A stretch of DNA of 64,000 nt. It comes from Ifrita kowaldi. Taxonomy: Eukaryota > Chordata > Aves > Passeriformes > Cinclosomatidae. Below, piece after piece: positions 36,676-49,620 of this stretch (positions within the stretch are counted from its first letter, which is position 1; each line of letters begins with the position of its first letter). The notes under the pieces are model-generated. The model did no database searches, was not told the DNA's origin, and saw only the letters and a list, made by a program, of their open reading frames with translations. A program made the translations under genes and the position numbers. Location of the stretch: contig VZRS01004055.1 of NCBI GenBank assembly GCA_013398055.1, forward strand, positions 72,025 through 136,024. The letters run 5' to 3'.

Positions 36676-39453
36676 AGACAGGATGCTTTAAATTGCGTAT
36701 GAAGACTCAATTATAGGAGAAACAGAACAAACTGATATTCTGAAAATGAAATGTTAAACATGACATCATCATCTTACCTTGGTTTTTGGTTGGTCGGTTG
36801 GTTTTGTTGTGTTTAAATGAAATTGATACTCGCAAGATACAGATGCAATCCCCTGCTGTTTTCCACTGCATACAGTGTCATTAAATTATGGATTGATTTG
36901 CACCCTGATTGATAGTCCTCTGGTCAGTGTATTCTTCTTACGTTAATTTCACAGTAAAACCTCCACTTACAGCGCTTTTGTTGTTTTGCTGATACATTAG
37001 TCACTTCCCTAGATTTCCTTTGGCACAGTGGAGCTTTCATCACTGCCAGTTTTTATCCTGTTAGATAAAAAACCGCTTGGAAATTTGTAGTTATCACAGC
37101 TCTTGTCTTGACAGGAGGGTGGAGTAAGTGACCTAACAAGCCTCCTGGTGTTCCACTTTCACAGAATGCTCTGGTTCTGAAGGCAAAGAAAGGGGATACA
37201 CAGAGTTATCCGTGCTCCCTGATGCTTCATGTCCGTAGAGTGATAGAGAAAGGTAACAAGATATAGGTTTGGTAAATTCCTCAGCTCCTATTCCTATGTA
37301 CAGGAATATACATTTATTTGTGTTTCTTTATTCTGACTGACAACCTAAGTAAGCAAAACCAAATTAGCCACATACTGAATGGGGAAACTATCAGTTGAAG
37401 TCAGTGAAGTAGATAGAGTTTATAGCAGCTAGGAATGTGCCTCAGCATGTTTCAACATTTGACAGAAGAAGTAGCTGTTAGAACTGCAAGTGTTTTTAAA
37501 TGCTGATATACTTACCCTCTCAGATATTTACATTTTGGGCAAGTAAATTAATTGCCTGGAAAAAAACACTCTCTAAACACACACAGCAGGTGCTTCTTCA
37601 ACTTAGTTTACATTAATTGTTTTCTTTGCTGCTTCAAGAGTCAGCAACACACAATATTTTACAATTAACTTGTCTTGTCACAATGGGTACTAAGTGAATC
37701 TTATTTATGCAGGATGCCAGTGACTGCTGATGTATGAGAGTTCCGAGCTAAGAAAAAGGGCCAGGACAGACCTGAGTGTCTAATTTTGATCCCATGTTGA
37801 AAAAAATATTGACTGGGCAGACAAAGCTAGAGGTTTGTGGATCAGAGTTTCCTCCCAATTAAGAAAATGAAAAAGACCAGGTTCAGTGGAAAAGATGAGA
37901 CAGCTGTTGATTCAGCTGCAGTCAGTCCATTTAGATGTAGATATGAAGTTAGCACACGGGTGCAATTAAACTAGCTGTAACAGAGTTCACCAACAGAATG
38001 GGGCTTACAGATACCTGTTTGAGATTATAGTTGCAAACTGATTGCTAATTTGTAATTTGCATAATGCCAAGAAATGTGTCTAGTTGCTTTGTTGTTGACT
38101 TTCTGGCTTGTTTCTGTTTTTCCTTGATGGTGATGAGGTACTGCAAATTTGAATCCTGCTATACTCACTGGCTAAACATTATGATGCAGCATGACTCAGT
38201 ATGTGGGTATCCACACCTATGACTGGGCTTTGCATGTTTATCCTGTTTCTACATCCTCCTTCACCAAAACCAAAAAACAATCAACAAAGACAAGTGACAA
38301 CTAAAGCAGCAGAGGCAAACTAATTATATGAAGTGACGTTTTATTTCTAAAAACGTAAACATGAAATAAGGCGTTTGTTATTATAAGTCCTTGAGAGATC
38401 ATCCGATACAATCAATCCATTTCAAGAATATATTTAGCCATGTGCTTTCCTTACATGTGTGTTTCTCTTTACTGCCTCACTGAGATAGAGACATGCATTT
38501 GAAATGCAGGTAGGTCCGATTGGTTTATTGGAAACAGAAATGCTCTTTAATGGATGACTTGGTCTTAAATAAATGTTTATTATTTTTTATTTCTCAAAAT
38601 AGTGACTGATAAAGTTCCTGCTTCAGGGTATCTAAAGGTGTGTGTAGTGAAGTTTATGACTGTTTTTAACCGAGCATTTCAGTTATGACTATTATTTCTT
38701 CTAGTGGGAAAGTAACCATCTATAAGTTCATATGGAAAAACACTCTTCCTTTACCGAATCTTCCCTGTTAACGTGAAGGTTTTTACTTGTAGGAGGTTGT
38801 AGGAGGTATAGAGAGCAGTAGAGAGTCAGTTGGTGGCCTTTTTTCCCCTAGGAAGAATCCCAGTCTAGGCACTCTATGTTCTTTTTGGTGGTTGGTATTT
38901 CCAGTTTTCCAATACACACAGAATTCCTCAAGGGATAGAAGTTAAAGAAATATCCCAGTATTGAAGTGAATTTATTTTAAAATGAAGTTTATAAGCCATT
39001 TCTGATCTCCTCTTCCATAGTTTTTAAACTCTTTTCAAAGTATTTTTAAAGCAGGGGTCTTTTTAACAAAACAAAGCTGTAGATAAACAATCATACTATT
39101 TGCACAGTGTTAAACATTGAATGAAAAGTGATCTTACCTAAAAACTATGTGCCTAGATCTTTTCCCTACTAATTTTGTGCGAAAGAATTTGTCCAGATAT
39201 TGGAAGTGGTAGTAGACCTATGTCATGTGCTCTTGGAAATGTTATTTCAGATGTTTCATCAAAATTTCATTTTAGGTTTCATCAGCATTCTTAAGTTTTT
39301 CTTGATTCCTCAGATCTCGGAGATTATACTCAAATATACAAATAAATGAAAAGTTTTTATTAATACTTATGTATTCATTACATTATGTAATACTATGTCT
39401 TTCTTTGTACAAGAGTTTGTATTTGAGCCTTACAGATGTATCAACTACAAGAG
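36676..39453. other. Unassigned AT-rich sequence
   Basis: I see no gene or transposon. No ORF over 60 codons lies wholly inside the first 2.6 kb, which is notably barren. A small GGTT-type repeat (TTGGTTGGTCGGTTGGTT) is at about 36785-36802. Confidence 0.5.
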
Positions 39454-40109
39454 TGTGCCGGTTTGGCCAAAATTTAGCAATATATTTTTTGAAAGAAAAG
39501 ACTAGGTTACAACCACCCTTTCCCCCACCAGGTTTGGGAAAAAAAAAGAAATTTTCTTCGAAGGAAAGTGAAAGAGCTAAAAACTATTTATTTAACAAAC
39601 ACACCAGAAAAGGATAATAATGCTAAATAATGAAATCTCTCGCTGAAGAGAGAAACTTGGGAAGATTTCAGAGTTTTTCTGTAGGTGTGGTCTCTTTCCT
39701 TCTTAGAGCTGGGTTGGTGAGGGCCCGCCCCTTCGGGCCTTGGGGAAGATTTTCCCGATGTGTTCTGATGTTGTTGAAGCAGTCCAGAAGAGAAGAAGGG
39801 AAAAAGAAAAAAAAACCAAAGTTTCAGGAAACAAAGTTTAGCTTTCCGTCTCACGCCAGAGAGAGGAAAAAAAACTCTAAAAAACTGGCCGAAAAAGCAA
39901 GCAGGATGCTCCCCCCGTGCTACCGCAGCCAGAGCACGCAGAGGAGTGTAATCTCTGTGTTCTTGAGACACTGCTTTGAAAAGTTTGCTTGGTCTTTTTT
40001 TTTTTCTTTCCTCTCAGGCTTAGTTTAAAGGCACAGAAAAGGCACAAAATTAACTGTTTTGGCATAAAGCCGTGATAGGGGATATACATGATGGAGTCAC
40101 CCCAAGACA
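39454..40109 (-). mobile_element. Solo LTR related to the 10.3-kb LTR, reverse orientation
   Basis: Read on the minus strand it starts TGTCTTGGGGTGACTCCATC (from 40109) and ends AACCGGCACA (at 39454). It parallels the 10320-10933 LTR block by block: the 'ATCCCCTATCAC' box at about 40085-40068, a 'CAGCAACATCAGAACA' box near 39775-39755, and AATAAA at 39592-39587 preceding a conserved 'CACTTTCC' box. Length is 656 bp against 614 bp. No direct repeat flanks it convincingly, so the target-site duplication has decayed or the ends are slightly off. No internal retroviral genes are present. The 127- and 132-codon ORFs are antisense or chance frames of the LTR. Confidence 0.8.
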
Positions 40110-40829
40110 TTGAGAATGGAGTGATCCTTCAGGATGGTATCACAACAAGCTAAAGGAACCTTTGTATGGTTGAGAACCACAGCCAGTTCTGAGAGGGTAT
40201 TTATTTCCAGAGTGTGTCTGTTCATGATTGTTTATGCCCTGTTGATGTTGAAAACGTAAGACACAAACTGAACTACCAAAGGAACAGTAGATTAGTGGCA
40301 TGTTTTGATAGTTCTTACTCAATGTAGGGAAAGTGTGAGAAGAATTGAAGACACAAAATACTGAAAATCACTTAATGTTTGCAGAAGACAGTGTTCAAGA
40401 TGGCTTTAATCATCTGGAGAGAGATAGAATAAAAATGTCTCCACTCTCTTTGTTCTTTCTTATTTATCTTGTAGGTAGATGTCCTAAAATTTGCAGCAAC
40501 AGATGTTATTTTAAAGTTTTTGGGAAGAGAGATGGGGAGACACAACTGGATTACTGATTTGGCAAAAGGAAGCTGAAAAAGGCAGGTTAGGTAGCTGATG
40601 ATTATGGATGATTGTGTTTCAAAACAACATAAGGAAAATAAGTAAAGAAGGAGTTTCCCTCCCTTGTTTTTCCATTGTCCTGACAGTAAGCTTCACATGC
40701 AGAGAAGCTTGTTCCCATACTCTCAACCAGACATAAACAAACAATTAATTCATAGTTACAAGGTAGGAAGGAAGACAGGAAGGCAGAAGGAAGGAAAGAA
40801 ATGCAAGTGGACCTCTGGTACTCTGCCAG
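40110..40829. other. Unassigned sequence between LTR and CR1
   Basis: No gene is recognised. It holds a GGAA-rich purine patch at about 40764-40802. The largest ORF is an 87-codon antisense frame without features. Confidence 0.45.
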
Positions 40830-41335
40830 AACTGGAGGGATATTGACAAACTCGGAAAGAGTCATAGAGTAGCACTAACGTGGTTAAGGGCATGGAAAAC
40901 ATGATGCATGAGGAAAGCGTGAGAGATGTGACCTTTTCTTACCCTGGAGATGAGAAGGATGTGGGGGATCTAATTGCTGGTTTAAACTTCGTAATAGTGA
41001 GTGATAGAAAAGGCTCTTCCTAGAGTAAAAAGCCATAGCCAAGAGGCTATAGTCGTAAATTGTGAAAAAAGAAATTCCATCTAGGAAATCCATCAATTTA
41101 TCCATATGCTGAAATAGTGTTCATGATGAGAGTGGTAAACACTGCATCAAGTTTGTAAAAGAGACTCTGAAAACTCCTGTCTGTGGAGGTTTTCAAAACT
41201 CTCCTGGATAAAGCCTAAAGGAACCTGATCTAACTTTGAGCTGACTCTGCTTTGAGGAAGTGGTTAAACCAGACAATCTTCACAGAGATATTTTCAAACA
41301 AAATTATACGGTGATTCTACCGTTTTTGGTGTTCT
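40830..41335 (+). mobile_element. CR1 LINE 3' fragment (ORF2 end plus 3' end)
   Basis: Recognisable CR1 blocks on the plus strand are: 'CTGGAGATGAGAAGGATGTG' (40944-40963, normally 'SLEKRRMWGDLI'), 'CTAATTGCTGGTTTAAAC' (40970-40987), 'AAATTCCATCTAGGAAATCC' (41074-41093), 'GAGAGTGGTAAACACTG' (41129-41145), and the distinctive end 'CCTGATCTAACTTTGAG' (41225-41241) then 'CTGCTTTGAGGAAGTGGTTA' (41248-41267). It finishes with a degraded ATTCTATG-type tail near 41325. The subfamily differs from the 28.7-kb element, whose end has the 'CCCTGCCCATGGCAGG' form. It is 5'-truncated, dead and old. Confidence 0.85.
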
Positions 41336-41393
41336 CAAACATGTTGGAACTTGATTGACTTTTCAGATCTAAATGATTTTTTTATAGTTTTAC

Positions 41394-41958
41394 TGGTTTT
41401 TGCTGGCATGGGGTTAATTTTCTTGACAGAAGCTCATAAGGTGCTGTTTGGCATTTGTGACCTGATGATAAGACAGGAATGTTTTCGTTATTGCTGAACA
41501 GTGCATACACAGCGTCAAGAACTTTTCTGGCAGTGATTAGGCTGAGGAGTGCACATGAATTTGGGAGGAGACACACCTGAGACAGCTGACCCTAACTGCG
41601 CCAAGAGACATCCCAGACCATATGGCATCATGCACAGCAATAAAACCTGGGGACAAGAAGTAGGAAGGGGAGACATTTGGAGTTAGGACATCTGTCTTCC
41701 TGAGTGACAATTACCCATGCTGAAGTCCTTTTTCCCTGAGATGGCTGAAGACCTGCCTGATGATGAGAAGTGGTGAATGATTTCCTCATTTTGCTCTGCT
41801 TGCACGCACAACATTTGCTTTCCCCATGAAACTGTCTTTATCTCAACCCACAAGTTTTCTCACTTTTACCCTTCTGATTTTCTCCCCCTTCCTATTGCGG
41901 GTGGGGGGGGTGAGCAAGTGGCTGTGTGGGGCTCAGCTGCCTACCGGGTTAGCCCACA
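41394..41958 (+). mobile_element. ERVL-like solo LTR
   Basis: About 565 bp begins TGGTTTTTGCTGGCATGGGG and ends GCCCACA. Blocks I recognise from a common avian ERVL LTR are: 'GGAATGTTTTCGTTATTGCT' (41475-41494), 'GACAGCTGACC' (41580-41590), 'CAGACCATATGGCATCATGC' (41613-41632) followed by AATAAA at 41639-41644, 'GGAGACATTTGGAGTTAGGA' (41669-41688), 'AACTGTCTTTATCTCAACCC' (41830-41849), 'AGTTTTCTCACTTTTACCCT' (41853-41872), and a G-run near 41901-41910. There is no internal gene sequence and no clear target-site duplication. It lies only about 60 bp after a CR1 end. Confidence 0.83.
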
Positions 41959-43424
41959 ATAATGATATATTTTTACATTCCAGAAAAAAGCTTTGAAACA
42001 CGTACCATCCTTTAGTTTCTTGTGTAAAGGAGATCCATGCCTAACACTGACTTTTTATAGAGCTGTCATTCCAAACTAGAACTACTCATAAGTGCCACTG
42101 TTTCCCACATGATAGCTTTCATAATAGCAAAATCATCTTCATGCAAGAGTAAAGTACTTACTAACCACTACAGTTAATTAGCATAAAATGTAAGTGTATT
42201 AATATATTTGAATCCCAGAAGTACTGTCCTTTTAGGAAAGAGGTTGGACAATTATGGAATATATAGTCACCAGGAGTCCACAATATTTTAACAGCTATTT
42301 TGCCTATTTCTATTTTAATAAGCAGGTTGAGCAACTTTGATTCAAAATAGTTTAATTATTCTGACGCACTTCTGAAAACAGAACAAGTGCAGTTTAAGTT
42401 CTTTGCAGGTTGAACTGGCACTGCTGGAAGCTATTGTAATTAGTAAATTTGCAAAAGCATTATTAAAGTTATTTTCCTCAGCTTCGATATACTACAGTTT
42501 ATTAGTAAGCCTATTATTTATGCACTCCCGTGGGCCATTTAACATTTGCTTTAGTTAATGGGAATCTTCATCTTAATTAACAATACTAAAAGACCTTTTT
42601 CCTTCCCTCCCCCACAAAACGAATAAGGCCTTAGAAATATATCCAAGAATAATACAATTTTGGAGTTATTAAAAGCAAAGCCTTTTCATTGCTCATTTTG
42701 TATTATCATCAAAGCTCCTTGAAAGACACTTAGTGAAATTTCGTATATCGTGCATATCTTAATTAAAACCACAAGCTAATATTAAAAGACACTGAATGAT
42801 TCAAAGTCCATGTGAAGGTCTTGTATGAATAATAATGAATTTTGGAGATTTATAGAAATTCAGAATGTTATTGCATAATATTAAGGTCGAAGTTGCAGAA
42901 GAAACAGTTTCAGATCACCTCCTCCTATCAGGGAGTGCGCCTGTAGTATGTATGATCATAACCCTTTAGTTCAGTTCAATTGAACCATGTCCTCTGAACA
43001 AGATTCTAGTGAAGTGAAAACAAGAGTTCAGCTTGCCAGCCAGAAGCACATAGTAACCTTTTGCCCCAAATCAGATCAACCAGAAATCTATTAGATATAT
43101 AGAGTCACTTTTATTTAGAGAGAGCTAAATTACTTTGGCTCTATTGTGGTACAGAAGAGACAAGTCTTACAAAATGCATCATGTCCTCTGCTTTATCTGA
43201 TGGAAAAACAAGGGAAAGCTTTCTCCGGTAATTTTTTCTAGTTTTTACCTACTGAATGAATAATGTCAACTTTCATCCTTCAAACTATGAGCATGATGTT
43301 GTAAGCACAAAGAGTAAAAACTTTGAACTTGAGATACTGATATTTAAGTCAGAATATCATCTTTGAGTTATTTTGCAAAGTCGTGAATAAATGATGACAT
43401 TTCCCTCCCTGCCCTCCTCCCCTC
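41959..43424. other. Unassigned AT-rich sequence, possible conserved element
   Basis: There is no gene and no transposon. The segment about 42160-42890 is rich in TAAT/ATTA homeodomain-type cores, for example AGTTAATTAGC at 42173, GTAATTAGTAA at 42437, CTTAATTAACA at 42574 and CTTAATTAAAAC at 42759. It has few simple repeats, the look of a conserved non-coding element. High AT content makes such cores common, so this stays tentative. Confidence 0.35.
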
Positions 43425-43710
43425 AGAATCATAAAATCATTAAAGTTGGAAAAGACCTCCAAGATCTTTGAGTCCGACCTTTGATCGAACACCACCTTGT
43501 CAATTAAACCACAGGACTAAGTGCTATGCCCAGTCACTTCTTGAGCACCTCCGGGTTTGGTGACTCTACCACTTCCCTGGGCAATCCGTTCCAATGCTCA
43601 ACCAACATTTTAGTGAAGAAATGCTTCCCGATATCCAATCTGAACCTCCCCTGCTGCTGCTTGAGGTCATTTCCTCTTGTCCTCTTGGACAATATCCACA
43701 GTCCTTCTCT
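43425..43710 (-). mobile_element. CR1 LINE 3' fragment, reverse orientation
   Basis: On the plus strand the tail begins AGAATCATAAAATCATTAAA (43425), the complement of the CR1 ATTCTATGATTCT end. It then gives 'GTTGGAAAAGACCTCCAAGA'. Toward its upstream end, 'TCCCTGGGCAATCCGTTCCA' and 'AGTGAAGAAATGCTTCCCGA' are the complement of ORF2's end. Read on the minus strand this gives 'FRLDIGKHFFTKMLVEHWNGLP'. It is 5'-truncated near 43700, as most avian CR1s are, and no longer codes. Confidence 0.9.
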
Positions 43711-46576
43711 GGCTACTTTTGTTTAAACCCTACAGTGAGAGAAAGCAAAAGGCAAGGTCTTCACAGTGATTTACAGTGATATTTTTTTGTTATGTATGCT
43801 TCAATACAGGTATCCCTATATAGACTTCCAAATCTTTCGAGCTTAAGGAGAATCTGGTTTCTTACCTTTTGCACTATTTTCAGATTAACTGTATAGGTTA
43901 GCACACTGGCGCAAGAATTCAAGCCTTTTATACCTGCTTGTGCGGGCACTCTAGCCTGCTTACCTGAAGAAAGGTCACGACAGCATGCTAGGGCAGCTGA
44001 GAAATTGCGTGACCCCAAACAGGAAACTACAATAATGCAGTCTGAAGTCATGAACGCTAATCTCTTGTGCAGTGAATTTTGCAATCATTTTCCTTCTCTG
44101 CAATAATCATCCAAATTCCAATGAAGTCATGAGTCTAAAATACTGGAAATATGGTAGAGCTGGTGAATATTTTTATGGTGGTATGCTATTATCTTGTAAA
44201 TATTTGATATTGAGGGTCATTTTCTGCCATCCAGTGCTTCTACTTGGCATTATTTTTAATCATTTGATTGTCTGTTGGGGCTGGAGGGGACAGTTTGTTT
44301 GCATGTCTCCTTGGTTTTCCTTGGTAGCTAGACCGAAATAGAGTGCTAGTGTGTGGGATGGATTGCATGTTAAAGGAATGGGATGACAACAAACATTTGA
44401 AGAGATGAAGGGGAGACACGAGTTTTCTTAAACTTCTGTTACTTTTGCCCGGATGTCCTGTGGTACACATTGAGTTCTGAGATGTGCTTAGGGCTACACA
44501 CATGGTGAGCCTACACCAAGGACTGCATAACAGACTTGTCAAGAGATGAATCATGAGGGGAAAGAGGTGTAAGATAAAGGTAAGTTCAGTTTTTCCTGTT
44601 AGGTTGTGTCAGACTTAACAGATCTGCTGTATAAACTATGTTTGAGTTGTGATCTTTTGTCCCGTAAAAAAATTCCAAATGAGTACATTTTGCATGACAG
44701 CTGACATATTGCAACATTATAGGAAGAAATTTTACTACTGGGTTTGTTCAGGATTTGGTGTGGGATGAACATTCAGTTTCTAACTTAGGGAATTACTGTA
44801 TGTAGCAAAAAACCTTCATAGCTTTATTGTACAAGCTGAAAGTCAAGTAAGGATAAGTGTAAGTGTTTAAATGCGTTGTTCATAAGATACATGTTTCTAA
44901 AAGAGAAATAAGAGATATGCGGGAGGGGCGAAACAAGAATCTGTTAAATAGTTCCTACATGTAAATTACAGCCATAAATGCTGCTAAACTGTAAAATGAA
45001 TCAAACTGTTTAATCTGCCTGTAATTTTGAAGATTAAGGTATCTACAAGCAGTGATGTCAGAACATTAAATTATATCACAATTTTTTCTGTGTACCTTTT
45101 AATAGCACTGTATTAAACTACTCTTATCAGAAAATGACATCAAGGGTGTCTATCACTTACTTCATATGATAATACCAACAAGGGTTTTCGTTGGATTTAT
45201 ATGTGGGATAAAATGTGATATTATGGAAAAAAGGTAATGGAAAACTGAGCTTGTATGACCCCAAGAAAGCCACATAGAATTATAGAAATCATTGCAAATT
45301 GTTCGTGTGAAAGTTTTTTCCCAGAATTATTTTGAAGAGATAAAAATCAAGTAATTAATTGCAATGCAAACTAAAAAGAGAGATATACGGTGATGATAGT
45401 AACTATAACACAATAGGTACCATAGGACCCATCAATAGCAGATTGCAATATTTTCTCATTTCTTTAATTTGAGAGGAATGAAATTTTTGGTGATAAAGTG
45501 TAAGAGATGCTGGGTAAATTGGTAAATCCATGAACATTTACAGTGATAACTTTTAAAATGAAGATCCGTAGAAATCTGCCTCTTTGCTTTCACAGAAAAA
45601 TTCTTTTCAGTACATTTTTCCGCCTTGTTGTGGTGACTTTTAGGTAGTCTGGCAATTTCCATAACAGACTGCTTAGGCTGACTTTTCATTTTTATTTTAT
45701 AATGTCTTAACTGCATGACATTTTATCTCCCTTGAGGCATATGTAGAAAAGCTGTAGAAAGAAAGAGAAAAAGACTGTTTCATCATCATAGCCCTATTAC
45801 TCAGCCCTATTACTCATTCCCTGTCTTCCTAATGATGGCTGCCTGTATCAAAACATTAAGGGATATTAGTTGTAACACTGAATCTTTTTAGGGAGTTTTT
45901 TAGCTTCTTTTCTGTTTTGCTGGGGTTTTTAGATGTTGTTGTTTTAGGGAGTTTTGCTTGTTTATTTGTTGTTGCTTGGGATTTTTTTCTTCATGATAAT
46001 GTTCATGGACAGTGTTGATCGTTTGTCTCTTTCTCCTCCCAAAAAGGCAGGCCCATACTCCAAGTTGTAAGCCTGGAAACCCGATGGTTGTGTTAGTGCT
46101 GTGTCTGGCTTCCTGAAAATATTCACAGCAAAATATCTCAGCAATCAAGTTATACAGATCCCAGCCTATAGGTGATTTTTTATTTTTCTGACCTGTTTGG
46201 AACCTGCACAGAAGAGTTTAAATCAATCTCCACCTGCTCAGGTAAACACATTCTGAAGGAAATGAGAGGGCGATTTGGTTAACTGTTACTTTGTCTAGAC
46301 TTTGTAATACGAGACCCATCTTGGAATCTAGTGCGTATTTTTTAAGTACAAAGTATGCTATTGGGCCTCAGGACTATTATTGTGGATTTCTATTAAAAAG
46401 CAATGCAGTAGAGGATGTCATAACTGTAATGCAAAGCAGAAAAAACTGATGATAGCTGTGCATACCAAAAAAAACCTTCACAGAAACAAAAAAAAAGACA
46501 AATTCACAGTTCATGGTGACAGCTCATTTTTAATATTTTTTTAAAAAACCCATAATAAATATCTAGTTGTTTCTGC

Positions 46577-46602
46577 TTATGTGACAAGAAATTGTCACAT
46601 AA
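46577..46602. repeat. Perfect 11-bp hairpin with GAAA loop
   Basis: TTATGTGACAA (46577-46587) and TTGTCACATAA (46592-46602) are exact reverse complements around GAAA. At 26 nt it is too short for a microRNA precursor. It has the form of a dyad protein-binding site. Confidence 0.85.
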
Positions 46603-47410
46603 TTGCATGTATTTCTATGGTCTTGCACTTGGAGCTTTTTGGTACTTCAGTAATATTGTTTCTTTGAAAATAATTGCATAAACACATGAATGGAAATGTT
46701 TACAGGGCCAAAGCTTGTTTTAGGTTTTACAGTGTAACACTGTTCTGTGTGGGGAAGGTATAACTCATTCTCATGATCATTTGTCTCTTAAAGAAACAGG
46801 TCTTTAATAACAGTGCATGAGGTAGGGAATGGAGGAATTCAGGGTGCTAACTCATGAACAAGGCAAAACTCATTTGCTGACTGGCCTCAGCAGAAAGAGG
46901 AGATGTTGTGGAGCAAAGTTGAAACAGTACAGGTAGGCTGGACAAGCTGAACAAAAAAAGCCCAAAATCCAAAAAGCAGCAACAACAACAAGAACAAAAA
47001 AGTGAGTATATGCAATTGAAAGGCTAGGAGTATGCAAGTTATGAACACAAATTCTCTTAATGTTCACATCTTAGCAAGAACTCTTTACAAGGTTAAACCT
47101 GTATGCCTAACCTTTGCAGGTCAGGAAATGACCCACTTTTTTAAAAGGTTGCTCATTCAAAAGGAAAAGAAAGATGTTCTTTGCATTTGAGATCACTTGA
47201 TTTCAACTTCCAGAAATTAATTATTTTAGCTACTTTCTCTGGTAGTAGTAGAACTACATAGCACTCTGTACTTTTGTTCTTGTAAAAAAATACTTACGTA
47301 CAGACATCAAACTGAATCTTCTCTTCAATAAATAAGCACATCAAAATCTCAGACTACTGCTTACCAGGACTCTTATCCTCCATTGATTAGTTACAATACA
47401 TGGCTCTTCG

Positions 47411-47455
47411 TTTCTTTTTTTTTTTTTCTGCAATCTCTTTTTTTTTCTTTTTTTA
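47411..47455 (+). repeat. T-rich low-complexity tract
   Basis: Two long T runs are separated by CTGCAATCTC, with occasional C. This is a plain low-complexity pyrimidine tract and nothing suggests a retroposon tail. Confidence 0.85.
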
Positions 47456-49620
47456 CCCAATTATAATTTCAGAAACTAAAAATGATTAAACTCTTCAGAC
47501 TGTCTAAATGTTATTTCACCAATGAGATTAGAAACTAAAGAAGTCAATCTTTTGCACTCTTCTACTACTCCTTGCTATTTTTTATATATATAAACATATT
47601 TTTTGCATTTTCTGTTTCTGAGGCCTTATGTAGAGCTCTTCAACCATTCATACCTCATATACTTCAAAGGACAATTTTTTTGTCTTTTGGGATAGTTCCC
47701 TTGACTTCTTTTCCCATAAATAACGCAGACTTTGCTAAGTGCATCCTACAAGTCTTGCTCAAGGAGGAGGTCTTTGGCATTCAGCTGTGCTGAAAAGAAA
47801 CACCAAGCAAGCATGTAGGCGAAAAAAGTAGCCTTAAATACCTTGGGAATTATACAATATTTCTGCCTTGCATCACTTTGAAAGTGTATTCAAACGAAAT
47901 AACATTCCAAAAAAGTTGTGATTAATTAATCAGTTTATTTATCAGTAATCTCATTTTCAGATTCTTATTTTTTAAAATATCAACACTAATAAGAAGAACA
48001 GTTTTCCATATTTTCAGAAGTAGTAAGATTCTCATTTCTCTTTCACTGAACTGTTTGGATTGTGCCACTAAATTTTAAGTTTTTGTATATAGAAAACAGT
48101 GTTGATACTTACTTGCAGACTCCTATGAATTTTTGCATTTTCTATGCAATTTCCTAAACTGTATATGGAATGCTTTCTATTATAAAAAATTCACTGTTCT
48201 CTAGACCTAAAGATTTTTTGTCCTAATTTATGCTCCACAAGCAACTTTATGATCTACTTTCCACTATAAGATCCTAACATACTGTCTATATTTATAATAA
48301 TCAGCAGCCTGAGAAAGTGGTTTAAGTGGCTTTGTTCTCCAGAAGGGAAATCTCCAGATCAATGACAATTTCACCCACATCTTACCAGTACCCAACTGCT
48401 ACCGTTTAATCATACATTGAAATCCTTGCAGTTATCTACATGATAAAGAATAGGCACCGAATCTTTTCCTCAGGTGACAGGGCAAAGATGAAACTGCCTC
48501 GTACTCAGAGTTACTAGTTGAACCTCATGTATATATTCTGATCTATGGCCTTAAACTGACTCTTAATATTAATTATAGTTCTCTATTCTTTGGGAACTAT
48601 GAATCTGGCTTTTTTTCCTGATTTTTTATGTAATTTTGACCTGTATTTTAATCTTCCACAATCAAAGCACTTTTTTTTGCTGTTTTTTTTTTAAATGAGA
48701 TCTGTATTATTGTGTAATATCTAACACAAATGTTTATTTAGTTATACATTATATATAATTATTCTAGTTAATGTTATTTCCCGTGATGAATATTTTTATA
48801 AGTCACCTGCTTCAAATTAGGATATAACAATGTTATATTTATACTGTATGTGAATTAAATCATTTGGAATTAGGAACTTTTACTCATGCAGTTTCTAAAA
48901 AAAGGACGTATAAACAGAAGGTAAATGATGTGGATGTGCACCCATTAAAAGAAGAGTTCTCACAAGTGGAAGAGAGATTTAAAAGAATAAGACAATTGCC
49001 AGTCATTAAAACTTAAATAAAAACCATCTACTGCCTTCATGAATAAACAGTGCTTCAATTTATCTCTGGTTGTTTTACTGTTATCTATTTGTGGAAGAAG
49101 TAGTGTTAAATAATTCTAGATTGTAAGGGCAGGATAGTCTCTCTATTTTAGGATTGTTTAAGAAAATGTGTCCACATTTTTTCTAAATTTAGTTAATCAA
49201 GCTTCTTTAAAATTACATTAGGCAGAAAAGATTTTGACATTGAAAATTTTTCTGAGATATAGAATAAATGGGCTTTTCTGTATTATAGTTCTAAAATACG
49301 GCTTGATAATGATTATACTAATTTTTTTCTACAGCAGCATCAATTCATGTTTACAGATTGCACATATAGAGTGACAGATGGGTACGTCCCAAGGTATAAT
49401 AATTTTAAGAGAGTTCTTCATGTATTGTAAAAAACTTCTTTGAAACTGATTGGGAAAGGTATGGCAGGAATTCTGAAAAGAATTTGGAAGAAATCCCTTT
49501 ACGTGTATCCAGTCTTCATACAATTTAAAAATTATTATAATCTAAAATAGAGCAGTAAATTTTTCAAAACTTAGATTATGAAAAAAATATATATTGGGGT
49601 TTCTTTGGTGTGGGGATTTG

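Larger units (their letters stand above)
43711..49620. other. Unassigned AT-rich sequence
   Basis: No gene is recognised. ORFs are 107 codons or shorter (43761-44084 minus; 44240-44554 minus, 104 codons) and lack features. It contains an 11-bp perfect hairpin at 46577-46602, a short tandem repeat (AGCCCTATTACTC twice, about 45790-45817), A-rich patches at 46440-46500 and T-rich tracts at 47411-47455 and 48670-48693. Confidence 0.5.

Noticed and set aside
36306..36710. 134-codon minus-strand and 130-codon plus-strand ORFs as genes
   Set aside because: Overlapping frames on both strands in a GC-rich block indicate lack of stop codons from base composition. No domain or start context supports any of them.
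39588..40028. 127- and 132-codon overlapping ORFs
   Set aside because: They lie within the reverse-strand solo LTR, and the similar frame in the 10.3-kb LTR reflects LTR homology, not a gene.
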